Source: Micromonospora lupini (GTDB taxonomy: Bacteria > Actinomycetota > Actinomycetes > Mycobacteriales > Micromonosporaceae). Taken from it: DNA of 64,000 nucleotides. A program made the position numbers and the translations under genes. Positions 50,136 to 58,808 of this stretch are shown here, in pieces. The notes under the pieces are model-generated. The model made no database searches. It saw only the letters and a list, made by a program, of their open reading frames with translations, and was not told the origin of the DNA. The DNA is taken from the NCBI RefSeq assembly GCF_026342015.1, contig NZ_JAPENL010000002.1, forward strand, positions 811,001-875,000. Direction: 5' to 3'. Each line of letters begins with the position of its first letter. The stretch's first letter is position 1.

Positions 50136-50792
50136 GTGGCCGATCTGCTGGACCGGTGGCGGGCGGCGGCCCGTGACGCCGGCGCGAGACCCGACGAGAG
50201 CTGCACCCGGGCCGGGGAGGAGCTGCTCGCCCGGTGGCGGGAGCCGCACCGGCACTACCACACGGTGGCGCATCTGAGCGTCGTCCTCGATGTGGTGGAC
50301 CGGTACGCCGCGCTGGCCGAGCGGCCCGACCTGGTCCGCTTGGCCGCCTGGTGCCACGACGCCGTCTACGACCCGCGGGCCCCGGGCGACACCAACGAAC
50401 GGGACAGCGCCACGCTGGCCGGGACCCTGCTCACCGGGCTCGGGGCGCCGGCGCCCGCGGTGGCCGAGGTGCGCCGGCTGGTCCTGCTCACCGCCGGGCA
50501 CGCCGTGACGCCCGGCGACGCCGACGGCGCCCTGCTCTGCGACGCGGACCTCGCCGTGCTGGCCGGGCCGCCGGCCGCCTACGACAGCTACGCCACGGCG
50601 ATCAGGCGGGAGTACGCGCACGTGCCCGAGTCGGCCTTCCGGACCGGACGGGCCGCCGTACTCACCGGGCTGCTGGCGCTACCCGCGCTGTTCCGGCTGC
50701 CGCCGCTCGCGCAGCGGTGGGAGCAGCCGGCCCGGGACAACCTGCGCCGTGAGCTGGCCGCACTCACCGGGCCGCCGACGATCCCGGCCTGA
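50136..50792 (+). CDS. HD-domain metal-dependent hydrolase
   Basis: A 218-residue protein similar to predicted HD phosphohydrolases: H in HRHYHTVAHL (about 38-47), the HD pair in WCHDAVYD (about 73-80), and a third acid later in CDADLAVL. Substrates in this group are probably nucleotides but unknown. GTG 50136 is chosen by its spacing to a CAGACT hexamer; GTG 50118 is also possible. Its 3' end overlaps the convergent DUF4031 gene by 29 bases. Confidence 0.82.
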   Translation: MADLLDRWRAAARDAGARPDESCTRAGEELLARWREPHRHYHTVAHLSVVLDVVDRYAALAERPDLVRLAAWCHDAVYDPRAPGDTNERDSATLAGTLLTGLGAPAPAVAEVRRLVLLTAGHAVTPGDADGALLCDADLAVLAGPPAAYDSYATAIRREYAHVPESAFRTGRAAVLTGLLALPALFRLPPLAQRWEQPARDNLRRELAALTGPPTIPA

Positions 50793-51048
50793 CCAGGTGC
50801 TTCGGGCGACGCAGCCCGGCGTCGCGCAGCAACCGGACGAGTTCCCGGCTCGGCACCACCCGGGCACCGAGCCACACCGCCGCCGCGAACCGGTCGGCCG
50901 GGATGTCGTAGTGGTCCCGGTCGAAACCGCGCCGGGGTGCGCCAAGCGCCTCGGCGAAGGCGTGCAACTCGGCGTAGGAGACGTCGCTGATCAGGTGCGA
51001 CCAGAGTCGACCGCGCCACGGCCAGGCCGGCCGGTCCAGGTAGAGCAT
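50764..51048 (-). CDS. DUF4031 domain protein
   Basis: A 94-residue protein starting MLYLDRPAWPWRGRLWSHL and containing DVSYAELHAFA and DRDHYDIP, matching the small DUF4031 family. No function is known. The ATG at 51048 follows TAGCTT by 7 bases; the in-frame GTG-rich extension would include the promoter. It is divergent from the FAD oxidase gene and overlaps the HD gene at its 3' end. Confidence 0.85.
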   Translation of the reverse strand: MLYLDRPAWPWRGRLWSHLISDVSYAELHAFAEALGAPRRGFDRDHYDIPADRFAAAVWLGARVVPSRELVRLLRDAGLRRPKHLVRPGSSAAR

Positions 51049-51055
51049 GGTGCCC

Positions 51056-51061
51056 AAGCTA
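51056..51061 (-). promoter_or_regulatory. -10 box TAGCTT, leaderless promoter of the DUF4031 gene
   Basis: TAGCTT on the minus strand ends 7 bases before the ATG at 51048. Confidence 0.5.
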
Positions 51062-51091
51062 GCCCGCGTTGATGATCGGTGGTCGGCGACC

Positions 51092-51097
51092 TAGCCT
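51092..51097 (+). promoter_or_regulatory. -10 box TAGCCT, leaderless promoter of the FAD oxidase gene
   Basis: TAGCCT ends 7 bases before the ATG at 51105. Confidence 0.55.
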
Positions 51098-51104
51098 CGG
51101 CGGC

Positions 51105-52511
51105 ATGGCCCCCACCGGACTCCTCGACGACCTGCGCGCCGCCCTGGGCGAGAACGCCGTGCTCACCGACCCGGACCTGCTGCGCGTGCACCAGCGCGAC
51201 GAGGCCGACCTCTGCGCCGCAGGCGTCCCCCTCGTGGTGACCCGTCCGCGTACCACCGAGCAGGTGGTAGCCGTGGTTCGGGCGGCGGCGCGGCACGGCG
51301 TACCGCTGGTGCCGCAGGGCGCGCGGACGGGGCTGGCCGGCGCGGCGAACGCGGTGGACGGCGCGGTGGTGCTCAGCACCGTCGCGATGGACGAGATCCG
51401 GGAGATCGACCCGGTGAGCCGGATCGCTGTGGTCCAGCCCGGCGTGGTCAACGCCGCGCTCGCGGCGGCGGTCGCCCGGCAGGGCCTCTGGTACCCGCCG
51501 GACCCCGGCTCGTGGGAGTCGTCCACGATCGGCGGCAACGTGGCCACCAACGCCGGCGGCATGTGCTGCGTGAAATACGGCGTGACCACCGAGTACGTGC
51601 TCGGCCTGGAGGTGGTGCTCGCCTCCGGCGAGGTGCTGCGCACCGGGCGGCGGACGGCCAAGGGGGTGGCCGGCTACGACCTGACGCGGCTCTTCGTCGG
51701 CTCGGAGGGCACCCTCGGGGTGATCACCGAGGTGACCGTGGCGCTGCGGCCCGCCCCGGCCGACTCGTTGACCCTGGTGGCGGTCTTCGGCTCCACGGCG
51801 GCGGCCGGCACGGCGGTGGCCCGGATCGCCGCGCGGGGCCTCACGCCCAGCCTGCTGGAGTTGCTGGACCAGACCCACCTGCGGGCGATCGAGGCGTACC
51901 AGCCGATGGGGTTGCGGACCGACGCGCAGGCCCTGTTGCTGGCCGCCGCCGACACCGGCAGCCGGGCGGGCGACGACCTGGCCGCCCTGGCCGAGGTGTG
52001 CGAGGCGGCCGGCGCCGAGGAGGTCTACGCGGCCACCGACGCGGTGGAGGCGGCGGCGTTGTTGCAGGCTCGCCGGCTCGCCCACCCGGCGATGGAGAAG
52101 TTCGCCGCCGACACCCACCCGGACGGCAGCGGTGGCCTGGTGATCGACGACGTGGCGGTGCCGCGGGGCGCGCTCGCCGCGCTGCTGGACGGGGTGGCCC
52201 GGATCGCGGCGGACTGCGACGTGCCGATCGGCGTGGTGGGGCACGCCGGGGACGGCAACATGCATCCGAACATCGTCGTCGACCGGGCCGACCCGGCGAG
52301 CGTGGAGCGGGGCCGGCGGGCGTTCGACGAGATCATGCGGCTCGGCCTGGAGCTGGGCGGCACCTGCACCGGCGAGCACGGGGTGGGGCTGCTCAAGCGG
52401 GACTGGCTGGCGCGGGAGATCGGCCCGGTCGGCGTCCGGGTGCACCAGGCCATCAAGGCGGCGCTGGACCCGGCCGGCCTGCTCAACCCGGGCAAGGTAC
52501 TCCGACTCTGA
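51105..52511 (+). CDS. FAD-binding oxidoreductase, GlcD type
   Basis: A 468-residue flavoprotein of the glycolate oxidase/D-lactate dehydrogenase group. FAD-binding domain 4 (about 35-215) contains PQGARTGLAGAAN and the pyrophosphate loop STIGGNVATNAGG; the C-terminal FAD-oxidase domain (about 215-465) ends HGVGLLKRDWL and LDPAGLLNPGKVL. It should oxidise a 2-hydroxyacid such as glycolate or D-lactate. No GlcE or GlcF partner gene is next to it. Confidence 0.9.
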   Translation: MAPTGLLDDLRAALGENAVLTDPDLLRVHQRDEADLCAAGVPLVVTRPRTTEQVVAVVRAAARHGVPLVPQGARTGLAGAANAVDGAVVLSTVAMDEIREIDPVSRIAVVQPGVVNAALAAAVARQGLWYPPDPGSWESSTIGGNVATNAGGMCCVKYGVTTEYVLGLEVVLASGEVLRTGRRTAKGVAGYDLTRLFVGSEGTLGVITEVTVALRPAPADSLTLVAVFGSTAAAGTAVARIAARGLTPSLLELLDQTHLRAIEAYQPMGLRTDAQALLLAAADTGSRAGDDLAALAEVCEAAGAEEVYAATDAVEAAALLQARRLAHPAMEKFAADTHPDGSGGLVIDDVAVPRGALAALLDGVARIAADCDVPIGVVGHAGDGNMHPNIVVDRADPASVERGRRAFDEIMRLGLELGGTCTGEHGVGLLKRDWLAREIGPVGVRVHQAIKAALDPAGLLNPGKVLRL

Positions 52512-52541
52512 TCGGCGGTGCGCGGGTCAGCCCTGTGCGGG

Positions 52542-53078
52542 TCAGCCCTTGACCTCGGCCGGTGTCGCCTGGGTGAGCAGCAACAGGATCTCTCCCGCCA
52601 CCGTCGGGCGTTCCTCACCCGGGCAGTCCTGCGAGGTGACCAGCCCGGACGAGGTGAGCAGGCTGGACGTCAGCGCGTCGATGCAGGTGGTCCGATAGTG
52701 CCGGACCTGGTCGGTCTCCTCGGTGAGCCGGGGATCGGCCAGCAGCACCTGGAGGCGTTCGGTCTGCTCCGGAGCCAGCCGGCCCCGGGAGGTGACCCCG
52801 TCGCCGGCACAGTCGAGGCACTGCCACGAGCCGTCCCGCTCGACGCTCAACGTGCGCAGCGGGGCGTCGGCGCCGAGCCGTTGGATCAGGCTGACCTGCC
52901 CCTTGGCGACCGTCGTCGGGATCTCGGGTGCCGACCCGCCGGCCGCCGAGCCGGCCGGCGGTTGGGCGGCAGGTGTGTCGGCGTCGTCGCTGCCGAACAG
53001 CGAACACCCGGCCAGGGCGACGGCGAGCACCACGGCAAGAAGGGGGGTGAGCAGTCGGGGGCGCGCGCGGTAAAGCAC
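52542..53078 (-). CDS. Hypothetical lipoprotein
   Basis: A 178-residue lipoprotein: signal sequence with Arg-rich n-region and lipobox LAGC (cysteine about residue 25), an acidic Ala/Pro linker, and a compact domain with a CLDC pair and two further cysteines (TTCIDA, QDCPG) that could form disulfides. I do not recognise the domain. The GTG at 53078 follows TAGGTT by 7 bases and starts exactly at the signal peptide; an upstream GTG at 53147 is rejected for that reason. Confidence 0.72.
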   Translation of the reverse strand: MLYRARPRLLTPLLAVVLAVALAGCSLFGSDDADTPAAQPPAGSAAGGSAPEIPTTVAKGQVSLIQRLGADAPLRTLSVERDGSWQCLDCAGDGVTSRGRLAPEQTERLQVLLADPRLTEETDQVRHYRTTCIDALTSSLLTSSGLVTSQDCPGEERPTVAGEILLLLTQATPAEVKG

Positions 53079-53085
53079 GCGCGGA

Positions 53086-53091
53086 AACCTA
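53086..53091 (-). promoter_or_regulatory. -10 box TAGGTT, leaderless promoter of the lipoprotein gene
   Basis: TAGGTT on the minus strand ends 7 bases before the GTG at 53078. Confidence 0.55.
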
Positions 53092-53167
53092 CCCCACCGT
53101 AGGTAGCGTTCGAAACCACCATCCGGGCCGGTATCGAGAGTTACCACTCGGTAACGTTACTTTTCGG

Positions 53168-54997
53168 TCATCGCGCCGTCGGGCGCAGCTCGGCCTGGTC
53201 GTCGTCACCCCGGTCCGCCGCATAACCCCGAACGTCCGGCACGCCCAGTCGGGCCGCGTCAGCCCCGGCGTCGTCAGGCATCAACTGGGACCGCCGTTCC
53301 GCCTCCACCCGCGCGCGGTAGTGCTCGACCTCGCGGGCGCTCCGCGCCGCGTCCCACCCGAGCACCGCGCCCATCAGCTCGGCGGCGTGCTCGGCCGACT
53401 CCAGGCCACGGTGGCTGGTCTCGAACGAGATCCGGGTCCGTCGGGTCAGCACGTCCTCCAGGTGCAGCGCGCCCTCGGCCCGCGCCGCGTAGGCGACCTC
53501 GGCCGCCAGGTACTCCGGAGCGCCGGCCAGCGGGGACGCCAGCAACGGATCGGCGTCGACAAGCGCCAGCAGGTCAAGCGTGAGGGTGCCGTACCGCTCC
53601 AACAGGTGCTCCACCACGCCCACCGGCACGCCGTGCCTGCGCGCCAGGTCGGCCCGGTCCCGCCACATCGCCGGGTATCCGTCGGCGCCGAGCAACGGCA
53701 GGTCGGCGGTACGCGAGGCGCGGGCCCCACCCAACCGGCGTACGGCCCGGTCGACCACGTCGGACGCCATCACCCGGTACGTCGTGTACTTGCCACCGGC
53801 CACCAACAGCAGCCCGAGCATCGGCTCGAACACCGCGTGCTCACGGGAGAGCTTCGAGGTGGAGTCGGCCTCGCCGGCCAGCAGCGGGCGCAGCCCGGCG
53901 TAGACGCCCTCGATGTCGGCGGTGGTCAGCGGCCGGTCCAGCACGGTGTTCACCTGCTGCAACAGGTAGTCGATGTCGCGCGCCGAGGCCGCCGGGTGGG
54001 ACCGGTCCAGTCGCCAGTCGGTGTCGGTCGTGCCGATGATCCAGTGCCCGCCCCACGGGATGACGAAGAGCACCGACTTCGCCGTACGCAGGATGAGACC
54101 CGTCTCGCCGGTGATCGCCGAGCGGGGCACCACCAGGTGCACCCCCTTCGAGGCGCGCACCCGGACGCCGGGCCGCAGCCCCACGTCGTTGAGCATCCGG
54201 GACATGTCGTCGCTCCACACGCCGGTGGCCGCGATGACGGTGCGGGCGTGCACCTCGAACTCGGCGTCCGGGGAGCCGGCCGGCGCCTCCAGGTCGCGGA
54301 CCCGGACGCCTGTCACCTCCCGCGCCTGCCGGATCAGCCCGACGGCGCGGGCGCTGCTCACGACAGTGGCGCCGAGGCTGGCCGCGGTGCGGGCCAGGGT
54401 GACGACCAGCCGAGCGTCGTCGACCTGCCCGTCGTAGTAGCGGATCGCCCCGGCCAGCGCGTCGGCCCGCAGGCTTGGGAAGATCCGCCGGGCCCCCTCC
54501 CGGGTCAGGTGCCGGTGCAGCGGCATGCCCCGGCCACCGCCGAGGAGACCGGCGAAGGCGTCGTACGTGGCCACGCCCGCGCCGTAGTACGAGCGGCGGA
54601 AGATCCGGGCCGGCAGGTCCCGCAGGCCCCGACCGGCCGGCAGCGGCACCAGGAACGGCACCGGGCGGACGAGGTGCGGCGCGAGCCGGGTCGCCAGCAG
54701 GCCCCGCTCGGTAAGCGCCTCGTGGACCAGGTGGAACTCCAACTGCTCCAGGTAGCGCAGCCCGCCGTGGATGAGCTTGCTGGATCGGCTCGACGTGCCC
54801 GAGGCGAAGTCGCGCGCCTCGACCAGGGCCACCTTCAGGCCCCGGGAGGCCGCGTCCAGGGCGGCGCCCGCACCTGTCACCCCACCCCCGATGACCAGCA
54901 CGTCGAAGCGCTCGGCGCGGAGTCGGCGCAGGTCGGCCGTACGGCGGATCGGCGAGAGCTGCCCGGCGACGGATCGGGAGATGTTGGGGTCACGCAC
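53168..54997 (-). CDS. glpD: Glycerol-3-phosphate dehydrogenase/oxidase GlpD
   Basis: A 609-residue FAD enzyme. The N-terminal dinucleotide site GGGVTGAG is at about 38-45, followed by KVALVEARDFASGTSSRSSKL, a GlpD signature; the C-terminal DAO_C helical domain occupies about 395-520. It oxidises glycerol 3-phosphate to dihydroxyacetone phosphate, passing electrons to the membrane quinone pool. GTG 54997 follows TACGGT by 6 bases. No glpF or glpK is next to it. Confidence 0.92.
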   Translation of the reverse strand: MRDPNISRSVAGQLSPIRRTADLRRLRAERFDVLVIGGGVTGAGAALDAASRGLKVALVEARDFASGTSSRSSKLIHGGLRYLEQLEFHLVHEALTERGLLATRLAPHLVRPVPFLVPLPAGRGLRDLPARIFRRSYYGAGVATYDAFAGLLGGGRGMPLHRHLTREGARRIFPSLRADALAGAIRYYDGQVDDARLVVTLARTAASLGATVVSSARAVGLIRQAREVTGVRVRDLEAPAGSPDAEFEVHARTVIAATGVWSDDMSRMLNDVGLRPGVRVRASKGVHLVVPRSAITGETGLILRTAKSVLFVIPWGGHWIIGTTDTDWRLDRSHPAASARDIDYLLQQVNTVLDRPLTTADIEGVYAGLRPLLAGEADSTSKLSREHAVFEPMLGLLLVAGGKYTTYRVMASDVVDRAVRRLGGARASRTADLPLLGADGYPAMWRDRADLARRHGVPVGVVEHLLERYGTLTLDLLALVDADPLLASPLAGAPEYLAAEVAYAARAEGALHLEDVLTRRTRISFETSHRGLESAEHAAELMGAVLGWDAARSAREVEHYRARVEAERRSQLMPDDAGADAARLGVPDVRGYAADRGDDDQAELRPTAR

Positions 54998-55003
54998 CCA
55001 TCC

Positions 55004-55009
55004 ACCGTA
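55004..55009 (-). promoter_or_regulatory. -10 box TACGGT, leaderless promoter of glpD
   Basis: TACGGT on the minus strand ends 6 bases before the GTG at 54997. Confidence 0.55.
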
Positions 55010-55067
55010 ACCGCCAGGCGAGCGAGTCGACATTCAGCGCCGCGCCCCGCCCCACCGCGGCGCTCGC

Positions 55068-55116
55068 AGATCTTGGACAGTCTCCGTCCGCCGCTTAGGG
55101 AAAATGTCCAAGATCT
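55068..55116. repeat. 12-bp perfect inverted repeat, 25-nt spacer
   Basis: AGATCTTGGACA (55068-55079) is repeated in inverse at 55105-55116. It lies between the divergent glpD and membrane subtilase promoters, so a role as an operator is possible; otherwise it is a dispersed palindrome. Confidence 0.65.
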
Positions 55117-55175
55117 ACACAGTCCTTCGGTGTCCCGTCAGGCGACGGGCGGGTCGGGAACCCTTGCCGTGGTCG

Positions 55176-55181
55176 TAAGGT
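55176..55181 (+). promoter_or_regulatory. -10 box TAAGGT, leaderless promoter of the membrane subtilase gene
   Basis: TAAGGT ends 6 bases before the ATG at 55188. Confidence 0.55.
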
Positions 55182-55187
55182 TCTCGG

Positions 55188-57755
55188 ATGCACGGTCAAC
55201 CTGCGCGACCCGGTCTCAGCGACCGCAGCTCCCCGTGGTCAGTGGTCGCCGCCGTGCTTGTCGGCTGCTGGACGGTTGCGGTCACCGCTGCCACCCAGAC
55301 CGGCGGCTGGGTCACCGACCAGGTGCTGCTGAGCTTCGGACGGGACCGGGTCGGCTGGCTCTGGCCGGCGCTCGGCCTGACCGTCGTCGTGTTGGTGGGC
55401 ACTCCCGCCCTGCTGCTGGCGATACTGCCCCGCTCGACAGCGGTCCGGGCCACCGGGCGGGCCTGGCTGGTCGGGGCACTCGCCCTCGGGGTGCTCACCC
55501 TGCTGCGGGTCGTGCCGCCTGTGCACCACGAGGCGTACCTCGCCGGGCTGGCCGGCGCGGCGTTGCTCAGCGCACTCGCCGTGGCCTGGTCGTCGCGACG
55601 GCCGTCCGGTCCGGACGTCGACGCCGCGCTGGACGCCACCGCGTCGTGGACCGGCGGCGCCGCGCCGAACCGCGACGTCGCCCGAGCCCAGGCCGCCGAG
55701 AGCCCAGAGCCGAGCAGCGACGCCGCGTCGGCGGCCGGCGGGAGCCCGGAGTCGGTCGGGGGGCGGCGTGGATCGCGCCGGCCGGGTCCGGTGCCGCTGC
55801 TCGCGGTCGCCGCCGGTCTGGCGCTGCTGCTGCCGTGGGCCTGGCTGGGCGCGCTCGGCGGGCTCCTGGAGACAGTGCTCGCGCTGGTGGCGGCAGCCGC
55901 TCTTGGCGTGCTGGCCGCGACGCTGTTGGACGCCGCCTTCTGGTCGGAGTTCGCGGCGGGACGGCCGCCCCGGCCGGCCCGGCTGGTCCTGCTCGGAGGT
56001 CTGGTCGCCGGGGTGGCACTGCTGCTCCTCGCGGCCGGCACCGGCCAGTCGGGCGCGCAGTTGCCCGCGCTGCTGACCCTGCCGCCGGTGGGTTTCGCAC
56101 TTGCCGCGCTGTGGGCCGCGGCCTGGCGACCCACAGCCGCCCCGGCCGACGCCGCACGCGCCGGCCGGACGGCGACCGGCTGGCTGGTGGGTCTGGCCAC
56201 GCTCGGCCCGCTGGCGTTCACCGACCCTGAAGAGATCACCCTGCTGCTGATCGGCACCCGGGACGTGCCGTTCTGGGTGGCGGCCGCCGCAGTCGCCGGC
56301 CTCGCCGTCGCGGTAGTGGTCGCCATCGGGTACGCAGTGCTGCTGGCCCGACCGGCGGCGCGTACCCCGAGTCGCCGGGTCGCCGCGCTGACGGCGACGG
56401 TCCTGCTCGTGACCGTGGGTGTCGTCGACGTCGGGCCCGGCCAACCCGGCCTGTACGGGGAGCGGCTGCTTGTGGTGCTGCGCGAGCAGGCCGACCTGAG
56501 CGGCATCCCGGCCGGCGCCCCCGGGCAGGCCGGACGGGACGCCCGGGCGGCGGAGGTCTACCGGCGGCTGGTGACCACCGCCGAACGCAGCCAGGCCGAC
56601 CTGCGCCGCACGGCGCGGCGGCTACGACTCGACCCGGTGCCGTACTACCTGGTCAACGCCGTCGAGGTGGATGGCGGGCCGGCCGTACGGGCCTGGCTCG
56701 CGCGGCGAGGAGAGGTGGCACGGGTGCTGGTCAGCCAGCGCCTGCGGCCTCTGCCGGCCCCGGCGGGGCAGACCCGGGGCAGCGCGCCGGCGCCCACCGG
56801 ACCGGAGTGGAACATCCGTCAGCTCGGCGCGGACCGCGTCTGGTCCCAACTGGGAGTGACAGGCAGGGGAATCGTGGTCGGCAGCTCCGACTCCGGCGTG
56901 GACGGCGGCCATCCGGCGCTGCGGGCCGGGTTCCGTGGTGGGGACGACTCCTGGTACGACCCGTGGGACGGCACCCGGGCACCGAACGACCAGGGCGGGC
57001 ACGGCACCCACACGGTGGGCAGCGCGGTCGGACGGGACGGCATCGGGGTGGCGCCGGACGCGCAGTGGGTGGGCTGCGTCAACCTGGACCGCAACCTGGG
57101 CAGCCCCGGGCACTACCTGGACTGCCTCCAGTTCATGCTGGCGCCCTTCCCGACCGGCGGTGACCCGTTCACCGACGGCCGGCCGGAGCGCGCCCCGCAG
57201 GTGCTCACCAACTCGTGGGGCTGCCCGGCGATCGAGGGCTGCGACCGGGAGGCGCTGCTCCCGGCCACCACGGCGCTGGACGCCGCCGGGATCTTCGTGG
57301 TCGTCGCGGCCGGCAACACAGGTCCGTGGTGCGCGTCGATCGACGACCCGCCCGCTCCGTACGCGAACGTGCTGACCGTGGGGGCGGTGGACGCAAAGCG
57401 GCGGGTGGCCGAGTTCTCCTCGCGCGGGCCGGTGCCGGGCGGCACGGGCAAACCGGATGTGCTGGCGCCCGGGGTGGGCGTGGTGTCGGCCATGCCCGGC
57501 GGCGGGTACGCGGCGCTGGACGGCACGTCGATGGCGACCCCGCAGGTGGCCGGGGTGGTCGCGCTCATGTGGTCGGCGAATCCGGCGCTGGTCGGTGACC
57601 TGAGCCGGACCCGGCAGATCCTGCGGGACACCGCCACGCCGGCCGAGCCGACGTACCGCTCCGCCAAGCGCACCGACTCCTGCGGCGGCGCGGCGAACGT
57701 CACAGGCGCCGGTCAGGTCGACGCGTACGCCGCCGTTCGCGCCGCCCGGGGGTGA
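55188..57755 (+). CDS. Polytopic membrane protein fused to an S8 subtilase domain
   Basis: An 855-residue protein with an unusual layout. Residues 1-430 contain about ten hydrophobic segments in two groups separated by a polar linker (about 140-200). After the last membrane segment (about 405-420) comes a prodomain-like region and then a complete subtilisin domain (about 540-850): D568 in SSDSGVDGG, H605 in GGHGTHTVG and S781 in DGTSMATPQ. The protease should face outside the membrane. Cysteines in WVGCVN, LDCLQ, GCPA and EGCD fit disulfides in an external domain. I know of no characterised protein with this arrangement. Confidence 0.85.
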   Translation: MHGQPARPGLSDRSSPWSVVAAVLVGCWTVAVTAATQTGGWVTDQVLLSFGRDRVGWLWPALGLTVVVLVGTPALLLAILPRSTAVRATGRAWLVGALALGVLTLLRVVPPVHHEAYLAGLAGAALLSALAVAWSSRRPSGPDVDAALDATASWTGGAAPNRDVARAQAAESPEPSSDAASAAGGSPESVGGRRGSRRPGPVPLLAVAAGLALLLPWAWLGALGGLLETVLALVAAAALGVLAATLLDAAFWSEFAAGRPPRPARLVLLGGLVAGVALLLLAAGTGQSGAQLPALLTLPPVGFALAALWAAAWRPTAAPADAARAGRTATGWLVGLATLGPLAFTDPEEITLLLIGTRDVPFWVAAAAVAGLAVAVVVAIGYAVLLARPAARTPSRRVAALTATVLLVTVGVVDVGPGQPGLYGERLLVVLREQADLSGIPAGAPGQAGRDARAAEVYRRLVTTAERSQADLRRTARRLRLDPVPYYLVNAVEVDGGPAVRAWLARRGEVARVLVSQRLRPLPAPAGQTRGSAPAPTGPEWNIRQLGADRVWSQLGVTGRGIVVGSSDSGVDGGHPALRAGFRGGDDSWYDPWDGTRAPNDQGGHGTHTVGSAVGRDGIGVAPDAQWVGCVNLDRNLGSPGHYLDCLQFMLAPFPTGGDPFTDGRPERAPQVLTNSWGCPAIEGCDREALLPATTALDAAGIFVVVAAGNTGPWCASIDDPPAPYANVLTVGAVDAKRRVAEFSSRGPVPGGTGKPDVLAPGVGVVSAMPGGGYAALDGTSMATPQVAGVVALMWSANPALVGDLSRTRQILRDTATPAEPTYRSAKRTDSCGGAANVTGAGQVDAYAAVRAARG

Positions 57756-57781
57756 GGGCCGGGCACCGCCAGCAGGTGATC

Positions 57782-57787
57782 TAGGGT
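57782..57787 (+). promoter_or_regulatory. -10 box TAGGGT, leaderless promoter of the GNAT gene
   Basis: TAGGGT ends 8 bases before the ATG at 57796. Confidence 0.5.
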
Positions 57788-57795
57788 CGGCGACC

Positions 57796-58731
57796 ATGGA
57801 CGCCGAGATCACCGTCGCCGAACTGAGCCCCGACCTCGCGCCCACCGTGGCGCGGGTCTGCGCGCAGGCGCTCGACCTGCCCGAGGACGCCGCCGAGGCG
57901 GGTGCCATCGTGGACGTGCTGTGGACCCGGGCCGCCGCCGACCGCGCGGTCGTCGGGCTGGGCGCGTACCGGGGGAACGACCTGGTCGGCGTGCTGCTCT
58001 GCTCGGTGTCGCCGACCGAGGTGGGCGTCGGGCACGTGGACCTGGTCGCGGTGCTTCCTGGGCAGCGCCGCCGGGGGGTCTGCCGCGCGCTGCTGTCGCG
58101 CGCCGAGCAGGCGCTCGGCCAGCGCGGTGTCACCGAGGTGCTGCTGGCCGGGAACCCGCCGTACTACGCCTGGCCGGGCATCGACGTGCGGTACACGCCA
58201 GCGGTGTGCGCCGCCCTGGCTCTCGGCTACCACCAGGACCGGACCGCCTGGAACATGACCGCGGACCTGTCCTACGACGAGTCACCGGCCCTGCGGTCCA
58301 CGGAGGCCGCGGAGCAACGGCTGGCCGGGCAGGGCATCACGGTACGCCGGGCGGAGCCCGCGGACCTGCCGGCGCTGGCCGCGTTCGCCCGGTCCACCTT
58401 CGGTGGCACATGGGACGGGGAGCTGGCCGGATCGGTGGGCCGTGCGGGGGCCGGCTGCCACCTGGCGGAGCGGGCCGGCGAGGTGCTGGGCTTCGCGGCC
58501 TACGGGTCGTCCCGGCCGAGCTGGTTCGGGCCGATGGGCACCGCGCCCTCCGCCGAGGGTTCGGGCATCGGTGGGGTGCTGCTGCGACGCTGCCTGCGCG
58601 ACCAGCGGGCGGCTGGGGTGGACCGGGCGCAGATCGGCTGGGTCGGGCCGGTGCCGTTCTACTCTGGCAGCGCGGGCGCCCGGATCGAGCGGGTCTTCTT
58701 CCTGTACCGGCGGACCCTGCCGGTGACGTGA
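57796..58731 (+). CDS. Double GNAT-domain N-acetyltransferase
   Basis: A 311-residue protein with two GNAT folds (about 5-150 and 175-308). The N-terminal one has the acetyl-CoA loop PGQRRRGVCRALL; the C-terminal one has a degenerate equivalent GSGIGGVLLRR. The layout resembles mycothiol synthase and other two-domain acetyltransferases, but MshD-specific segments are missing. Substrate unknown. Confidence 0.82.
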   Translation: MDAEITVAELSPDLAPTVARVCAQALDLPEDAAEAGAIVDVLWTRAAADRAVVGLGAYRGNDLVGVLLCSVSPTEVGVGHVDLVAVLPGQRRRGVCRALLSRAEQALGQRGVTEVLLAGNPPYYAWPGIDVRYTPAVCAALALGYHQDRTAWNMTADLSYDESPALRSTEAAEQRLAGQGITVRRAEPADLPALAAFARSTFGGTWDGELAGSVGRAGAGCHLAERAGEVLGFAAYGSSRPSWFGPMGTAPSAEGSGIGGVLLRRCLRDQRAAGVDRAQIGWVGPVPFYSGSAGARIERVFFLYRRTLPVT

Positions 58732-58782
58732 GAGGGCAAATGGGACATCAATCCATTCGCCCGCATCGCCCATCGACGCCCC

Positions 58783-58803
58783 CTACCGTTTCGGTAGAGG
58801 AGG
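58783..58803 (+). promoter_or_regulatory. Promoter and ribosome-binding site of the 81-residue protein gene
   Basis: TACCGT (58784-58789) is a possible -10; GAGGAGG (58797-58803) is a strong ribosome-binding site 5 bases before the ATG. CTACCG (58783-58788) and CGGTAG (58792-58797) also form a 6-bp hairpin. Confidence 0.45.
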
Positions 58804-58808
58804 CAGCC

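Noticed and set aside
47352..50621. Long open frame on the minus strand across the riboswitch, PLP enzyme, FUSC and HD genes
   Set aside because: It crosses several well-supported genes and a riboswitch and gives low-complexity sequence.
53321..56230. Long plus-strand frame across glpD and the start of the membrane subtilase
   Set aside because: Runs antisense to glpD, which has intact motifs, and out of frame through the subtilase gene.
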